Made by a program: the position numbers and the translations under genes. This document shows, one piece after another, positions 21,411 to 32,389 of a DNA stretch of 64,000 nucleotides (its first letter is position 1; each line of letters begins with the position of its first letter). The DNA is taken from contig JALMGJ010000003.1 of NCBI GenBank assembly GCA_023362775.1, positions 183,741,725 to 183,805,724 on the forward strand. Reading direction: 5' to 3'. This DNA is from Charina bottae. Taxonomy: Eukaryota > Chordata > Lepidosauria > Squamata > Charinaidae. The notes below the pieces were generated by a model that worked only from the letters and a program-made list of their open reading frames with translations, did no database searches and was not told the DNA's origin.

Positions 21411-23765
21411 ATGAACCCAGCTTGTATAAACCCCAAAGGCTTTACAATATTTTAGCACTTTATTTAACATTGTGTTTGATTGGATTGTGCTTGCATTAAA
21501 CGTTATAAGAAAGCAAATGTAGTGCCTTTTGGAGAACTCTAGGGAAGTGGATTGAATGGTAGTTTGGCCCAGATAACACAAACCAAGCTTTTATTTGGAA
21601 GAAAATAATGCTGTTATTTGGAAAGGCAGAGAAGAAAGCTTGGATGAGAATGGGAATCTCCACTCAGAGGCCAGGTTAGTGTGGATTTCTGGCACCCAAT
21701 AGAATGATATGTGAAACTGAAAAGTTTTAAAGGATTCCTGAAGATCTCTCTTCTATTGGCTATGCTTGACTTCTGAACACCAGTGTGTGTTAATTGATAA
21801 TGTCATCAGGACACTGTGAAGTTATAACATATAAAATCCCCCCCCTCAAGAGTTGTTTTAATAACCAGTACTTGTTGCCAAAGTCTTTGTCCTCTAATTC
21901 CAAAGAGCTGAAACACAAGAAAGCTGTTAAATCACCTTTGATTTATCACATGGTGTCCCTATGCTCATACACATGGAGTACAAATCCAAAGCAGATCTCT
22001 CTCTAATCCTGCTAATTTTAAAAATGTTTGCTCTAAGAAACAAAAGTAATTGTGATTTGCAAGGTTAGCTATCTAATCGGCTTGCTTCTGCGATGACTGT
22101 CGCTCTTCATTTTGATTTTCTCAACACTAAGTGATTTGCTAACATACTTAATCCAGACCCACTGAGTTTTTCATTTATTTAACTAAGTCTCCAATGTGAT
22201 ATAGTGCCTGTCTTCATTTCACACTATTTGCATTTGGCTGATGTAACATTTGGAGAAAGTCTTAAGTGGGGATTCGTTATAATTCATTACAAGTGTTTGT
22301 TCCTTTCCCAACCCATCACTTCTTGTAATTTAGGTAGAGAACAACTTTTCAGTGGAATTGCTAAACGGATTTCAACATATAATGTGTCCAGCAGAAAAGT
22401 GGAATATTTGAGGTAAAGAAAACTTTAGTATACTCTCTTGTTTTGGGTACTATTAGAAAATTATTGGCTACTAGATATGAGTTGCTTAAAGAATAAGTGA
22501 ATCACAGGATTCATAATCAGGAAAAAGTTGGTAGGAATTTGTAAAAGACATTTAAAAAACTCCAGTAAAGCTATTAACTTCTGATGAAGTTAAAAAAAAA
22601 ATTCAGGAAGAAAAGAAAAACAGAGTGGGGACACTGGAATTCCTTCTTAGTGAATTCTAGAGCAAACTGAGTTGAACTGCCATTTGTGGGTTTATCACAA
22701 CTTGGTAGATTTCATGGTTCTCAGGTGTTTGGATATATTTGTCCACTCAAGTGCTATCAAAATAACCAAAGAAGCTGTCTGATAACTGACTCATATAACT
22801 CCATGCTATTTACACCAGGAGAAACCTAGCCTGCTATCTCCCACAGATCTGGGGCTTCAGCTTCTAATGACTTCCAACATGGAAAAGGACTGCAGGAATT
22901 GTAATCCACAAGATCTGGAAGCTGTCAAGTTGCCTCACTCTGGACTACACTGATTGGCTGTGGTTCTCTGGCTTCTCTGGAGACCATCAAGCTGTATGGC
23001 TGCTTTAAGAATAATTTATTTGTTTGGCTGTATTTTTAATTATGTTTTAATAATTTAATATCTGTATAACACAGTTCTAATTCCCATGTCTTAGGGAGTT
23101 ATACTACTCAGGGAGTACTTAAGCTTGTATTTCTGCTGTTGGAGTTTCTGGTGATCATATTCTCTGAAACACTGATGCCACATTCTCCTTGCGTTTCCCC
23201 CAGCAGTTTCAAGATGTAAAGTTTCCTGAGAATGGGGATTATTGCTTTCTTTAGCAGCTTTATGTGTGGTGATCACTGAGATTTTGGCATGAGTACACTC
23301 TTGATCAAAACAAGGTTTGGAGAATTTAGCTTGAGCACTCTGAAGTAGCACAGAGGACTTTATACATTTCTGCATTGAGTTGATAATGCCATGGAAAGTG
23401 TCAAAAACAGACTGTATTACATTGGCTTCATTCATGGCCTGTTTCAGCTGTTGAACTCTGAATGAACTTAGAAATTTGATATATGCACATCTAACTAATG
23501 TGACAGTTTAGGGCAAAATAACTTCTTTTTCATTGACGTTTCCAGAACATTTTGAATAAAGGTATTCACTTTTAAAGGAAAGACAAAGGAACTTAGTAAG
23601 GGGAGATGATTGCTGTAAGGAAGGGAGGAGATGCAAAAGTTTATGCAGCAAGTACCCAAATTGATGGTAATTAGAATATAGTTGAGTGTCCAGCAGATTC
23701 ATTGCTGATAAAGAAGTGAGCTGAACAGCCAATGTTAGGTAATGACATTATTATTGCTATATTAT
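21411..23765. other. Unannotated DNA with one repeat remnant
   Basis: There is no gene. Around 22860-22965, GGAATTGTAATCCACAAGAT followed by CTGGAAGCTGTCAAGTTGCC resembles a widespread reptile interspersed repeat whose copies also appear near 59255 and 60540. Its class could not be established. Confidence 0.4.
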
Positions 23766-23793
23766 TATTGTTGTTGTTGTTGTTGTTGTTGTT
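23766..23793. repeat. (GTT)n microsatellite
   Basis: About nine GTT units between ATT-rich flanks. Confidence 0.95.
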
Positions 23794-23910
23794 ATGACTA
23801 TTATTATTACTATTTGGCTGGAGCTGAGGGTGGTGATGACAGAATAGCTCTACAAAAGAAGTTGGAAGTTATATTGTTTTCCTTTATTAAATAAACATCA
23901 CATCACATTA

Positions 23911-24368
23911 GGGACGCGGTGGCTCAGCGGGTTAAGCCGCTGAAGCTGTAGGGCTGCCGGTTGGAAGGTCGGCAGTTCGAATCCCCGTGCAACAAGGTGA
24001 GCTCTCGTTGCTAGTCCCAGCTCCTGTCGACCCAACAGTTCGAAAGCTTGCAAGTAGATAAATTGGGTACCACCTTAAGTGGGAAAATATGCTGGCGTCC
24101 TGTCCTGCCATCTTTCGAATGGCAGCAGATCCCGGAAAGCAACAGCACCTGCAGGACGTCAGCAGCCGGCTCTGATGCAAGGCATCTTGGGACATGTAGT
24201 CTGGAAAAGCCAGGAAGAATCGGTTCCCTTACCCCCTCCCCTTGCGCGCGGATTAAGTAAAAATTGTATAATGGAAAATGTATAACAATGTATGTAAGCC
24301 GCTCAGAGTCCTCTGTTAGGGAGGAAATGGGCGGGATATAAATATAAGTATAAATAAAATAAATAAAT
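23911..24368 (+). mobile_element. tRNA-derived SINE, full length
   Basis: The tRNA-like head has an A-box-like GTGGCTCAGCGGGTTAAGCC and a B box GGCAGTTCGAATCC, the polymerase III promoter. The body contains GACGTCAGCAGCCGGC. The tail GTAAGCCGCTCAGAGTCCTC, then GGGCGGGATATAAATA, ends in (AAAT)n and matches an L2/CR1-type LINE 3' end. A LINE of that type probably supplies its reverse transcriptase. A second copy lies at 51263-51776. Confidence 0.88.
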
Positions 24369-24493
24369 TATCTAATAGATGAAACGTGGCTATCCATGCT
24401 TCATATGCTACAGTCAAGCAGCAATTTACTGGTATGATTTCAATGATCTAAAACAGTTAAACTTATGAACAGCAAGTACCTCTTTCAAAAGAC

Positions 24494-24610
24494 CATTTAT
24501 TGTTTATTCAAACAATTTATATAGCCATCCATCTTGTTGTAGTGACCCCAGCGGCTAATAAAATAGAAACAATAGCCATCCAAAACAATAAAAAACAATT
24601 ACAATAGCAG
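24494..24610 (-). repeat. L2-type LINE 3' fragment, antisense
   Basis: AACAATTTATATAGCCATCC and the A-rich AATAAAAAACAATTACAATA have the look of a reversed L2-type 3' end. The following DNA (to 24722) is the copia insertion target. Confidence 0.5.
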
Positions 24611-24722
24611 ACAATGTGCAGAGAGCCAGAGGACTATTTTATGAACCAACAATAAATAACTATATGAATCATACCATTCTTATAAATACTTCTTTAAATG
24701 GACAGTCTGTATGGCATGTTCC

Positions 24723-25362
24723 TGTTAAAGTTATTTGTTAAAGTTATTCTATGTAGGATTCAAGCAAATGGATTCCTTCACTGTGAAATCCTAGCCTGTA
24801 AAATGGAATTTTCCAAGTTCCTTTGCTGTAAGCAGTTTCCCATAACAAAAAGCAAGTAAACACCAGATGTGATTTTCTCTAGTCAAAACAATGTGGTGAT
24901 AACAGTCTTGTCCCATGAGAACTGTTCCCCGGGAGAAAAGCCAATATGCAAAACCGCCACCTCGTGGCGGTTTATAGTAAGTACAACTGTTACTACAATG
25001 TTAAGCTGAAAAATGGCCTAGCCCACATCTAAGCCAATCAGAATGCTGAAACAAGGTTTTCAAGTGTATAATTCAGCTATGAACTGTGGGTACTCACTCA
25101 CTCAATTCTATGCTTCTGTTTGACTGCTATCTGTACTGTAACTACGCCTGGTCTTTGCATAGACCATGATATTTCTTTCCTCACATCTGTTGATGGAACT
25201 CTGCGTATGCTTTGTTTTTTCCTTTTTGCAATAATGTTGCAAAACATTAAAAAAAATACATCCATTGTTGCCTTATGCTACCAATAAAGATATTGTTAGC
25301 CTTAAAACACGTTGTTTGGATTAATCTGCGCCTGGAACCCCAAAATCCAGCAACACCCCACA
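24723..25362 (+). repeat. 5' LTR of copia element
   Basis: It starts TGTTAAAG and ends CCCACA. A perfect hairpin lies at 24951-24973 and AATAAA at 25283-25288. It should carry the promoter; no TATA box could be placed with certainty. Confidence 0.95.
24951..24973 (+). promoter_or_regulatory. Perfect hairpin in copia LTR
   Basis: AAACCGCCAC and GTGGCGGTTT form a 10-bp stem with loop CTC. It is retained unchanged in the 3' LTR at 29744-29766. Its role is unknown; it could be a protein-binding palindrome or an RNA structure. Confidence 0.8.
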
Positions 25363-25379
25363 GGTTATGGGATGCCCAG
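25363..25379 (+). promoter_or_regulatory. Primer-binding site, initiator tRNA-Met half-molecule type
   Basis: Immediately after the LTR comes GGTTATGGG, then ATGCCCAG. GGTTATGGG is complementary to the anticodon-loop region of initiator tRNA-Met, and GCCCAG continues that complementarity after a 2-base bulge. Drosophila copia is primed this way by the 5' half of the cleaved tRNA. There is no match to the tRNA 3' CCA end. Confidence 0.75.
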
Positions 25380-25473
25380 TCTGGATGGTCTGCTGTTCGC
25401 TGTGCTGGATCTGGCTGTAACAAAGGGGTTTGTTTTTGAGGCTGCATTTTGGAGTAAACGTGTTTTTCTTTGA

Positions 25474-27615
25474 GTGGTCAGCATGGCTGCTGCAGGGCTA
25501 ACTAGTCTGCCTTTTGAGCGTTTGAATGGCACAAACTATCGGACCTGGTGTGTGAAGATCAAGTCTTTCTTCCTAAAAGAAGGTTTGTGGAAGTATGTGA
25601 GAGACGCACCTGAAGCTGGTCCCGTTACTGATGAAGTGCAGTTGTGTTTGGATCGTGCTTATGGCAATTTGATTCTGGGACTGGAATCATCGCAGCTACT
25701 GCATATCAGCAATCTAGACACTGCACATGCATGTTGGGAGGCTCTCAAAGCCCTTTATTCCAAGCAAACCTCTGTTGCCATCGTTGGTCTATCACGTCAG
25801 CTTTACAACCTGAAGCTGCAGCCCGGTGGAAACGTGATGATCCACCTCCATAAACTCAAGACTTTGTTTCTTGAACTTGAGGAGCGGGATGTTGTGATCC
25901 CTGATACCCAGAGAGCTTGTGTCATCCTGTCAAGCTTGGACAAGAGCTTTGACATGCTCATCGAGGCAACTCAGACGTTGAGGCCCCAAGACCTTACTGT
26001 GGATTATCTTACAAATCGGCTGCAAGAAATCCAGCAAGCTCGTGACCTGGAGAAGATGCAGGGTAAGCCATCTGTTGCTGTTCCTGAGGCTTCTGCACAG
26101 CGTTTTCCAGCTGGAACAGAGGCTGCGTGTGCTGTAAGAAGATGCTATCGGTGCAACTCGAGTCAACACTTCATGAGAGATTGTCCCCAGCCACCTCGCC
26201 CAGCCGGTAGTGCCAGTGGAAAGAGGTTCGTGCGAAAGAAGGGGAAACAACCACCTAGACAACGTACCCAAGTGTCTGCTTTGCTCACGGCTGTGAGTAA
26301 ACGTTCTCCAGAGACTTGGCTCTTGGACTCGTCTTGTAGCCAAATCATTGTAAACAATGAACAGTTGCTATTAACAAAGAACAGGCCTAAAATCCAACAA
26401 GTTGCTCTAGCTGATGGATCCATGGCTGATGTGTCTTTTCAGGGTGAAGTATACATTCCTTGTTTGGGGATAAGTGTACAAAATGTGTTGTGTGTTCCTA
26501 CACATGACTTTTCCCTCCTTAGCGTTCCAGCCCTGGTGAAGTCTGGATATACTGTTGTGTTCAAGGGTACTGGATGTTCTATTGAAAAAGATGGAATTGA
26601 ATGTGCTAGGGGGAGGTTAGTGAACCAGTTGTATGAAATGCTTCCTAAACAGGGGATTGTGTCAGGAAATTGTATTTCCAATGTTCCCCCACATAACAAA
26701 TGCATTCACTATTATCACAGAGTTCTGGGACATCCCGGGTGGAGAAGTTTGTCCCGAATGGCCAAGGTGTATCCTGAACTAGGATCTAAAAAGTGTGATG
26801 ACTTTCTTGATTGTATTGTGTGCAAACAATCTAAAATCAAGGCTGCGCCTGTTGCTAGGAAAAGTGACAGGGTGTCAACTAGGCCTTTTCAGTTGGTTCA
26901 TGGAGACTTAGCCGGCCCCAATGCTCCTAGTGAAGGAGGGGCACGTTTCATGTTTCTTCTGGTGGATGACCATACACACTTTACGTTTTGTTATTTGCTC
27001 AAATCTAAAGCGGAAGCCTTTGCTTGCTTTAAGGAGTTTGTTGCAATGGTGGAGAGAAACTATGGTTATCAAGTAGGTCAGTTTCAATCGGATTATGGAG
27101 GAGAGTTCCTAAGTCATGAGTTCCAGAATTGGCTTCGTAGGAAAGGAATCTCCCATAGACTTGCCAATGTTGGTGTTCCTGCTGAGAATGGAATAGCTGA
27201 AAGGAAGATTGGTGTTGTTAATACCATTAGAAATAGCCTGATGTTAGATGCCCAGGTGCCAGCCCGTTTCTGGGGTGAGGCTACCATGACTGCAGTGTAT
27301 CTAACCAACAGGGTGTGGAATTCAGCTGTAAATGAAGTTCCTTACTTCCTTTTGTTTGGCAAGCGCCCTTCGCTGAAGCATCTGCGTGTTTTTGGAACAT
27401 TTGTGTATGTTCACATCCCTAAGTCTCAGCGAAGGAAGAATCAGCCAAAAGCACAACGCTTAAGGTTTGTTGGTTGTTCCTATAGATCTAAGGGTTACCG
27501 TTTTTCTGCAGGCTATGGTCGTGTGGTAGTCTCCAGAAGTGCTAATTTTGAGCACCCTACTGGTTGGGATAGGCTGAATGCTAGTTCAGAGGTATTGTTG
27601 CAATCTAGTGTATAG
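25474..27615 (+). CDS. Copia gag-protease-integrase polyprotein
   Basis: 713 codons are open from the first Met, 111 bp after the LTR. Gag (about 1-240) starts with the UBN2-like core LNGTNYRTWCVKIKSFFLK and ends with zinc knuckle CYRCNSSQHFMRDC at 224-237. The protease motif WLLDSSCSQ (282-290) has Ser where the Asp-Ser/Thr-Gly triad expects Gly. Integrase follows: a zinc finger with His 415, His 420, Cys 447 and Cys 450; then catalytic Asp 478 (HGDLAGP), Asp 540 (FQSDYGGEF) and Glu 576 (ENGIAERK); then GKRPSLKHLRVFG. TAG at 27613-27615 ends the frame, but the same phase stays open again to 27957. The stop therefore truncates a longer gag-pol. Confidence 0.93.
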   Translation: MVSMAAAGLTSLPFERLNGTNYRTWCVKIKSFFLKEGLWKYVRDAPEAGPVTDEVQLCLDRAYGNLILGLESSQLLHISNLDTAHACWEALKALYSKQTSVAIVGLSRQLYNLKLQPGGNVMIHLHKLKTLFLELEERDVVIPDTQRACVILSSLDKSFDMLIEATQTLRPQDLTVDYLTNRLQEIQQARDLEKMQGKPSVAVPEASAQRFPAGTEAACAVRRCYRCNSSQHFMRDCPQPPRPAGSASGKRFVRKKGKQPPRQRTQVSALLTAVSKRSPETWLLDSSCSQIIVNNEQLLLTKNRPKIQQVALADGSMADVSFQGEVYIPCLGISVQNVLCVPTHDFSLLSVPALVKSGYTVVFKGTGCSIEKDGIECARGRLVNQLYEMLPKQGIVSGNCISNVPPHNKCIHYYHRVLGHPGWRSLSRMAKVYPELGSKKCDDFLDCIVCKQSKIKAAPVARKSDRVSTRPFQLVHGDLAGPNAPSEGGARFMFLLVDDHTHFTFCYLLKSKAEAFACFKEFVAMVERNYGYQVGQFQSDYGGEFLSHEFQNWLRRKGISHRLANVGVPAENGIAERKIGVVNTIRNSLMLDAQVPARFWGEATMTAVYLTNRVWNSAVNEVPYFLLFGKRPSLKHLRVFGTFVYVHIPKSQRRKNQPKAQRLRFVGCSYRSKGYRFSAGYGRVVVSRSANFEHPTGWDRLNASSEVLLQSSV

Positions 27616-27957
27616 CCAACTGTCCATGCTCCTGTGGCTGGACAACAACCAGTTCAGCTGCCTTCTGGTTCCCAGTCTCCTAGTGTGGTGAGAAGGTCCT
27701 CTCAGGTGAAGGAAGACGACATTTCACCTGAGCAGGTTCAGGACCTGAAGGGGGAATCTGGTAGTGAAAAGGCAGAGGACAGTGATGAGGAAGAGGCAGT
27801 GGTAATTCCTCGTAGGTCTGCACGTTCCACAAAGGGTGTAAAGCCTGACAGGTTTGTGATTCAGCAGGTGAGAGTGTGTCAGATTACCTGTGAACCTCAG
27901 TCTTTCCAGGAGGTGTTGCTTCTGCCTGCTGAAGAGCAGAGAAGTGGAACACAGTGA
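27616..27957 (+). pseudogene. Copia linker between integrase and RT
   Basis: The frame is the same as the upstream polyprotein, past the TAG. The region is low complexity and acidic, with SEKAEDSDEEEAVVIPRRSA, as is usual between integrase and RT in copia elements. It ends at TGA 27955-27957 because of a one-base shift in GAGAAGTGG near 27940; the RT frame overlaps by 4 bp. Confidence 0.85.
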
Positions 27958-29438
27958 TGGATAAGGAGTTTGAGGCATTAGTGAGTCAAAAGGTGTTTGA
28001 AGTCACTGACTTGCCCCCATCCCAGAAAGCTGTTGGTTCCAGATGGGTTTTCAGAAAGAAGCTTCTTCCTGATAATACAGTGCAGTACAAAGCCAGGCTT
28101 GTTGCTCAGGGGTTTTCACAAGAGAGGTTTTTGAACTATGATCTCACATATGCACCCACAGCTAGACGAGAGTCTTTACGTATGGTACTTTCTCTGGCTG
28201 CACAGCGTGAACTTGTTGTCCATCATTTTGATGTTGACACAGCATATCTGAATGCAGAACTCCCTGAAACAGTGTACATGAAGCAGGCTCCTGGCTATGC
28301 TTGTGGCAATTCCCAGATGGTGTACAGGCTGCGCAAGGTGCTTCATGGATTAAAGCAGGCTGGTCGCTGTTGGCATCAATGCTTAGATAAGGTTTTGACA
28401 GAACTAAAGTTTAAAAAGTCAGTTGCTGATCCTTGTGTGTACGTAAGAGGTTCTGGAAGTAGCTACACGGTGTTGCTAACGTATGTTGATGATTTTTGCC
28501 TAGCAACTGGTTCTTTGCACCTTGTACAAGAGTTTGCAACACAATTAAGACAGTACTTTCAATTAAAAGACCTAGGTGAACTGAAATACTATCTAGGTGT
28601 TGAAGTCACTAGAGCTCAGAATGGTGAATTCTATCTGAGTCAGAAGAGAAAAATTGATCAATTGTTGAGTCAACTTGAGATGTCAAATGCAAAACCTACC
28701 AGAACACCAATGACTCTTAATTTCCTAAAGGGTGACACATGTGAGGAACCTTGTCCTCAACCTGAATTGTATCACTCTGCTGTAGGAAGCTTGCTACACT
28801 TAACACAATGGACACGTCCTGACTTAGCTTACTCAGTTGGAGTACTCAGTCGTAAGGTTGCCAAACCGTCCATGCGAGATTGGCAAGGGTTAAAAAGGGT
28901 CCTACGTTACCTTAAAGGCACAGCTGATTTTTGTCTTAAAGTATCAGCTACTAAAGCTGAAATGCCTGTGATTTATGTTGACAGCTCTTTTGCAGAAGAG
29001 GGAGACAGGAAATCTGTGAGCGTTTTTATTTGCTTGTTTGCCAATACAGCCATCGCTTGGCGGGCGAGAAAGCAAAATTCAATTGCCGTTTCAACTTGTG
29101 AGGCAGAGTATAGTGCCCTCAGTGAGGCAATAAATGAGCTACACTGGTGTAAACAACTATTTAGAGATCTTTCCGTAGATATAGCCTCACCATTCACAGT
29201 GTATGAAGACTCACAATCATGCATTGCGCTTGCTCTCTCTGAGAATGTAAGAGGCCGGACAAAATATGTCGATGTAAAATTCAAAAATGTAAGACATGCA
29301 ATTCAGGAAGGATTTATCCAGTTAGAATATTGTCCTTCTGAACTGAATGTGGCAGATATCTTCACGAAAGCTCTACCTTTTGAGAAACATACTACCATGG
29401 TTACCAAGTTGGGACTAGAGCGAATGTGCTTGAAATAA
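27954..29438 (+). CDS. Copia reverse transcriptase and RNase H
   Basis: 494 codons are open. RT starts near AVGSRWVFRKKLLPDNTVQY and continues with KARLVAQGFSQ and HHFDVDTAYLNAELPETVYM. The catalytic YVDD is at residues 177-180 (LLTYVDDFCLA). The LGELKYYLGVEV motif follows. RNase H occupies about 345-485: VIYVDSSFAEEGDRKS, CEAEYSALSEA, TKYVDVKFKNVRHAIQ and ADIFTKALP. The Met used here is probably not a native start. In the active element this would be fused to the upstream polyprotein, and the frame differs by one base. Active-site residues are all present. Confidence 0.93.
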   Translation: MMDKEFEALVSQKVFEVTDLPPSQKAVGSRWVFRKKLLPDNTVQYKARLVAQGFSQERFLNYDLTYAPTARRESLRMVLSLAAQRELVVHHFDVDTAYLNAELPETVYMKQAPGYACGNSQMVYRLRKVLHGLKQAGRCWHQCLDKVLTELKFKKSVADPCVYVRGSGSSYTVLLTYVDDFCLATGSLHLVQEFATQLRQYFQLKDLGELKYYLGVEVTRAQNGEFYLSQKRKIDQLLSQLEMSNAKPTRTPMTLNFLKGDTCEEPCPQPELYHSAVGSLLHLTQWTRPDLAYSVGVLSRKVAKPSMRDWQGLKRVLRYLKGTADFCLKVSATKAEMPVIYVDSSFAEEGDRKSVSVFICLFANTAIAWRARKQNSIAVSTCEAEYSALSEAINELHWCKQLFRDLSVDIASPFTVYEDSQSCIALALSENVRGRTKYVDVKFKNVRHAIQEGFIQLEYCPSELNVADIFTKALPFEKHTTMVTKLGLERMCLK

Positions 29439-29507
29439 AATCATTTGTGTCTCTGTGTGCTTGTAAAATTACAGTTTTCACTCCCCAAAGCATTTCGAAA
29501 TCCATCC

Positions 29508-29515
29508 GGAAGGGG
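29508..29515 (+). promoter_or_regulatory. Polypurine tract of copia element
   Basis: GGAAGGGG directly precedes the TGTTAAAG start of the 3' LTR. Confidence 0.8.
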
Positions 29516-30140
29516 TGTTAAAGTTATTTGTTAAAGTTATTCTATGTAGGATTCAAGCGAATGGATTCCTTCACTGTGAAATCCTAGCCTGTAAAATGGA
29601 ATTTTCCAAGTTCCTTTGCTGTAAGCAGTTTCCCATAACAAAAAGCAAGTAAACACCAGATGTGATTTTCTCTAGTCAAAACAATGTGGTGATAACAGTC
29701 TTGTCCCATGAGAACTGTTCCCCGGGAGAAAAGCCAATATGCAAAACCGCCACCTCGTGGCGGTTTATAGTAAGTACAACTGTTACTACAATGTTAAGCT
29801 GAAAAATGGCCTAGCCCACATCTAAGCCAATCAGAATGCTGAAACAAGGTTTTCAAGTGTATAATTCAGCTATGAACTGTGGGTACTCACTCACTCAATT
29901 CTATGCTTCTGTTTGACTGCTATCTGTACTGTAACTACGCCTGGTCTTTGCATAGACCATGATTTTTCTTTCCTCACATCTGTTGATGGAACTTTGCGTA
30001 TGCTTTGTTTTTTCCTTTTTGCAATAATGCACTATACATCCATTGTTGCCTTATGCTACCAATAAAGATATTGTTAGCCTTAAAACACGTTGTTTGGATT
30101 AATCTGCGCCTGGAACCCCAAAAGCCAGCAACACCCTACA
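29516..30140 (+). repeat. 3' LTR of copia element
   Basis: 625 bp. Its AATAAA at 30061-30066 is the expected polyadenylation signal. The indel relative to the 5' LTR is near 30026-30032 (GCACTA in place of a longer A-rich piece). Confidence 0.95.
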
Positions 30141-30145
30141 GTTCC

Positions 30146-32389
30146 CACAATTAGTGAGATTGTGGGATCTCTTTGTACTTAGCAAGATGCAAAGGTTCTT
30201 CTGCTCCCTAGTTAGAAATCAGTTTCTCTTGTCTGTAAGTTATCCAGTATCTTCTAAAAAAAGGGAGAATGGGAACACAGCAACAATAACTTTGATAATA
30301 AATCTACATAAGTGCATGTGTACACATGTACATCCAGATTCAAATACATGCATGCGGAAACTGTTTCACATCAAATTACAATTAGTGGCTAGTTTTCACT
30401 GAGCAGCAAAGGAAGATAAAATCAGAATGCTGTTTTGACAAGTTGGAATGTGACAAATCCAGGAATCTGACTTAGATGTGCCCCACGCAAGTTGCAGACA
30501 TTGAAGGGTCACCAGTGTTTTCATCATGGAAGACACCACAGGTGATACCAGGAAAACTCTGGAGAATATCACATTTAACCTAGTTTCAGTCTCCATAGAT
30601 ACTAAAATTGAGTTTCCTAGCAATGATTCATTTCTTTGCTAGGATCTTGGACACACAATTTCTCAGAAGTGATACTGGAGTTCATTCCTTGAATAGCTGG
30701 CACTGCACCCAGGGAAAGTGTGGGAATATAGCAGATAAGATTTTTTTTCCATATGACCCACTTGGCATGAGAATAAAATTGGCAATCACTGGATCCCCAA
30801 ATATCTTATAATTAAAATGCTACAGTATTAATATGTTTTCCACATACACAGACATGATAAAGAAATAATTCTTTGGTGCTATAGAATATGTTCTTTGAAT
30901 GTGATTTACCTTACGGGTGAGGCCCTTTATAAGGATTCATAGACATGATTTTATTGTCTCAGGAGAAATACTGTGGAGAGCACAATTGCAGAACTGAAAA
31001 TCAGGATTTTAATAAGTGTTCCTTGTAAAACATGGCACTTGCGTACAGCTTATGACTGCACTATTTATTAATCTGCTAAGGAGCTCAAGCCTTTTATGAT
31101 TAGGAGGAAGTGGGTCAGAAAGCATTTGCATATATTGCACCAAGATTTGGAGTCTCAAGGTTGGCAAATTGCATGTATTTCAACTTTCTGGGTGGCATTC
31201 TTTAGTGATGGCAGTAGCCAGCTTCATGATCAGTGAAAGTACTGGTAGATGTAAAAAGAAGTTCAGTGAAAGATGCAATCTCTGACAGAGAAACAGCACA
31301 GATGGATTAACAGGTGGTGTCAGCCTAGGAGGAAGAGAGATGGATGGAATACTGATAGTGGGAAGAGAGAGCTAGATTCAATACTAATCAGCCAAATTCC
31401 TATGCACAGTACACACTTTTGGAAAGCAGAGCTAGTGAACCATCTGGGACATTTGTTGTTGATCCAGGATAACTGCCAACACCTGGGACTAATGTAAGGC
31501 AAGCGAAAGATGAATCAAGATGCTTAGAACTATCAAAGATATTGATGGCTGCTCAAGCCACACACCAGAATGACACAGCGAAACCAGTTGAGGTAAACCT
31601 CAATTGAAAGCTGACAGGGCAGTTGTAAAGCAGGATGTGCCATTCAGCAATGACAAGGCCAGAATTCAGTCACAATTCCCTTTCTCTTGAGACAGTGAGC
31701 TGGGAATAATGCACAATATGCTTTTCATCCAAACCCTTCCCTTAATGCTTTTTTAAAAATGAGGTGCGTTATTGACAAAAATGTGACGGCAGAACAATGA
31801 AAAAAAATGTTAGTGTCTCTCCTCATAATTCTTTGATGGACCTGAAAATCATATCTCACAGATTGCCCTGAGAGGTAAGACAGACCAGAGAAATTATTTG
31901 AAAGAAAAAGTTTTTACAAAAGAAGAAGTCATCTATTGTTGTTTTGTTCTGCTCAAATATTCCCAATATTGCAATTAGTAACTGCATATTGCAGCACAAT
32001 TCTGCAGCACAATTATGCTTTGGCATAAATGGTGAATTGGTCACCATTTATGCCAAGTCAGCATTTACATAGCTGGAAGTCTGGGATGAAACAGGTCAAT
32101 CTTCTGACTGCCATTTGACAGTTGACTGTTAGTAGATTTAGCGATGTTGCTGATATATGATAGAGTTATCCTTTTTGTGGACTGTGTGAGTGATCTTGGC
32201 ATAGACAGTGATGCAATGTCTGGAAACAATAGTATTCCCACAGATACAACCCCAAATATGGATCTGTTATGTGGACAGCACATTCATCATGATAAAAAAG
32301 TTCAAGTAAAGAATATTCATCAACAGTGCCTTCCCTGGAATCAGATTCATAAGAGAAGAAGACAGACTATGTTTCCTGGATTACTCATA
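30146..32389. other. Unannotated DNA
   Basis: No gene or classified element was seen. Several 60-80-codon frames occur by chance. Confidence 0.6.

Larger units (their letters stand above)
24723..30140 (+). mobile_element. Complete Ty1/copia LTR retrotransposon
   Basis: It spans 5418 bp between perfect 5-bp duplications GTTCC at 24718-24722 and 30141-30145. The LTRs (640 and 625 bp) differ by five substitutions and one small indel, so insertion was recent. The order of domains is gag, protease, integrase, RT, RNase H, which is the copia order (integrase before RT). Coding is broken only by TAG at 27613 and a one-base shift near 27940. Ty1/copia elements are scarce in amniotes compared with gypsy elements and LINEs, which makes a near-intact copy notable. 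Confidence 0.95.

Noticed and set aside
23091..23435. Minus-strand frame with KPCFDQECTHAK, reminiscent of the pre-RT linker of some LINEs
   Set aside because: One short motif only; no RT, endonuclease or 3' end nearby on that strand supports it.
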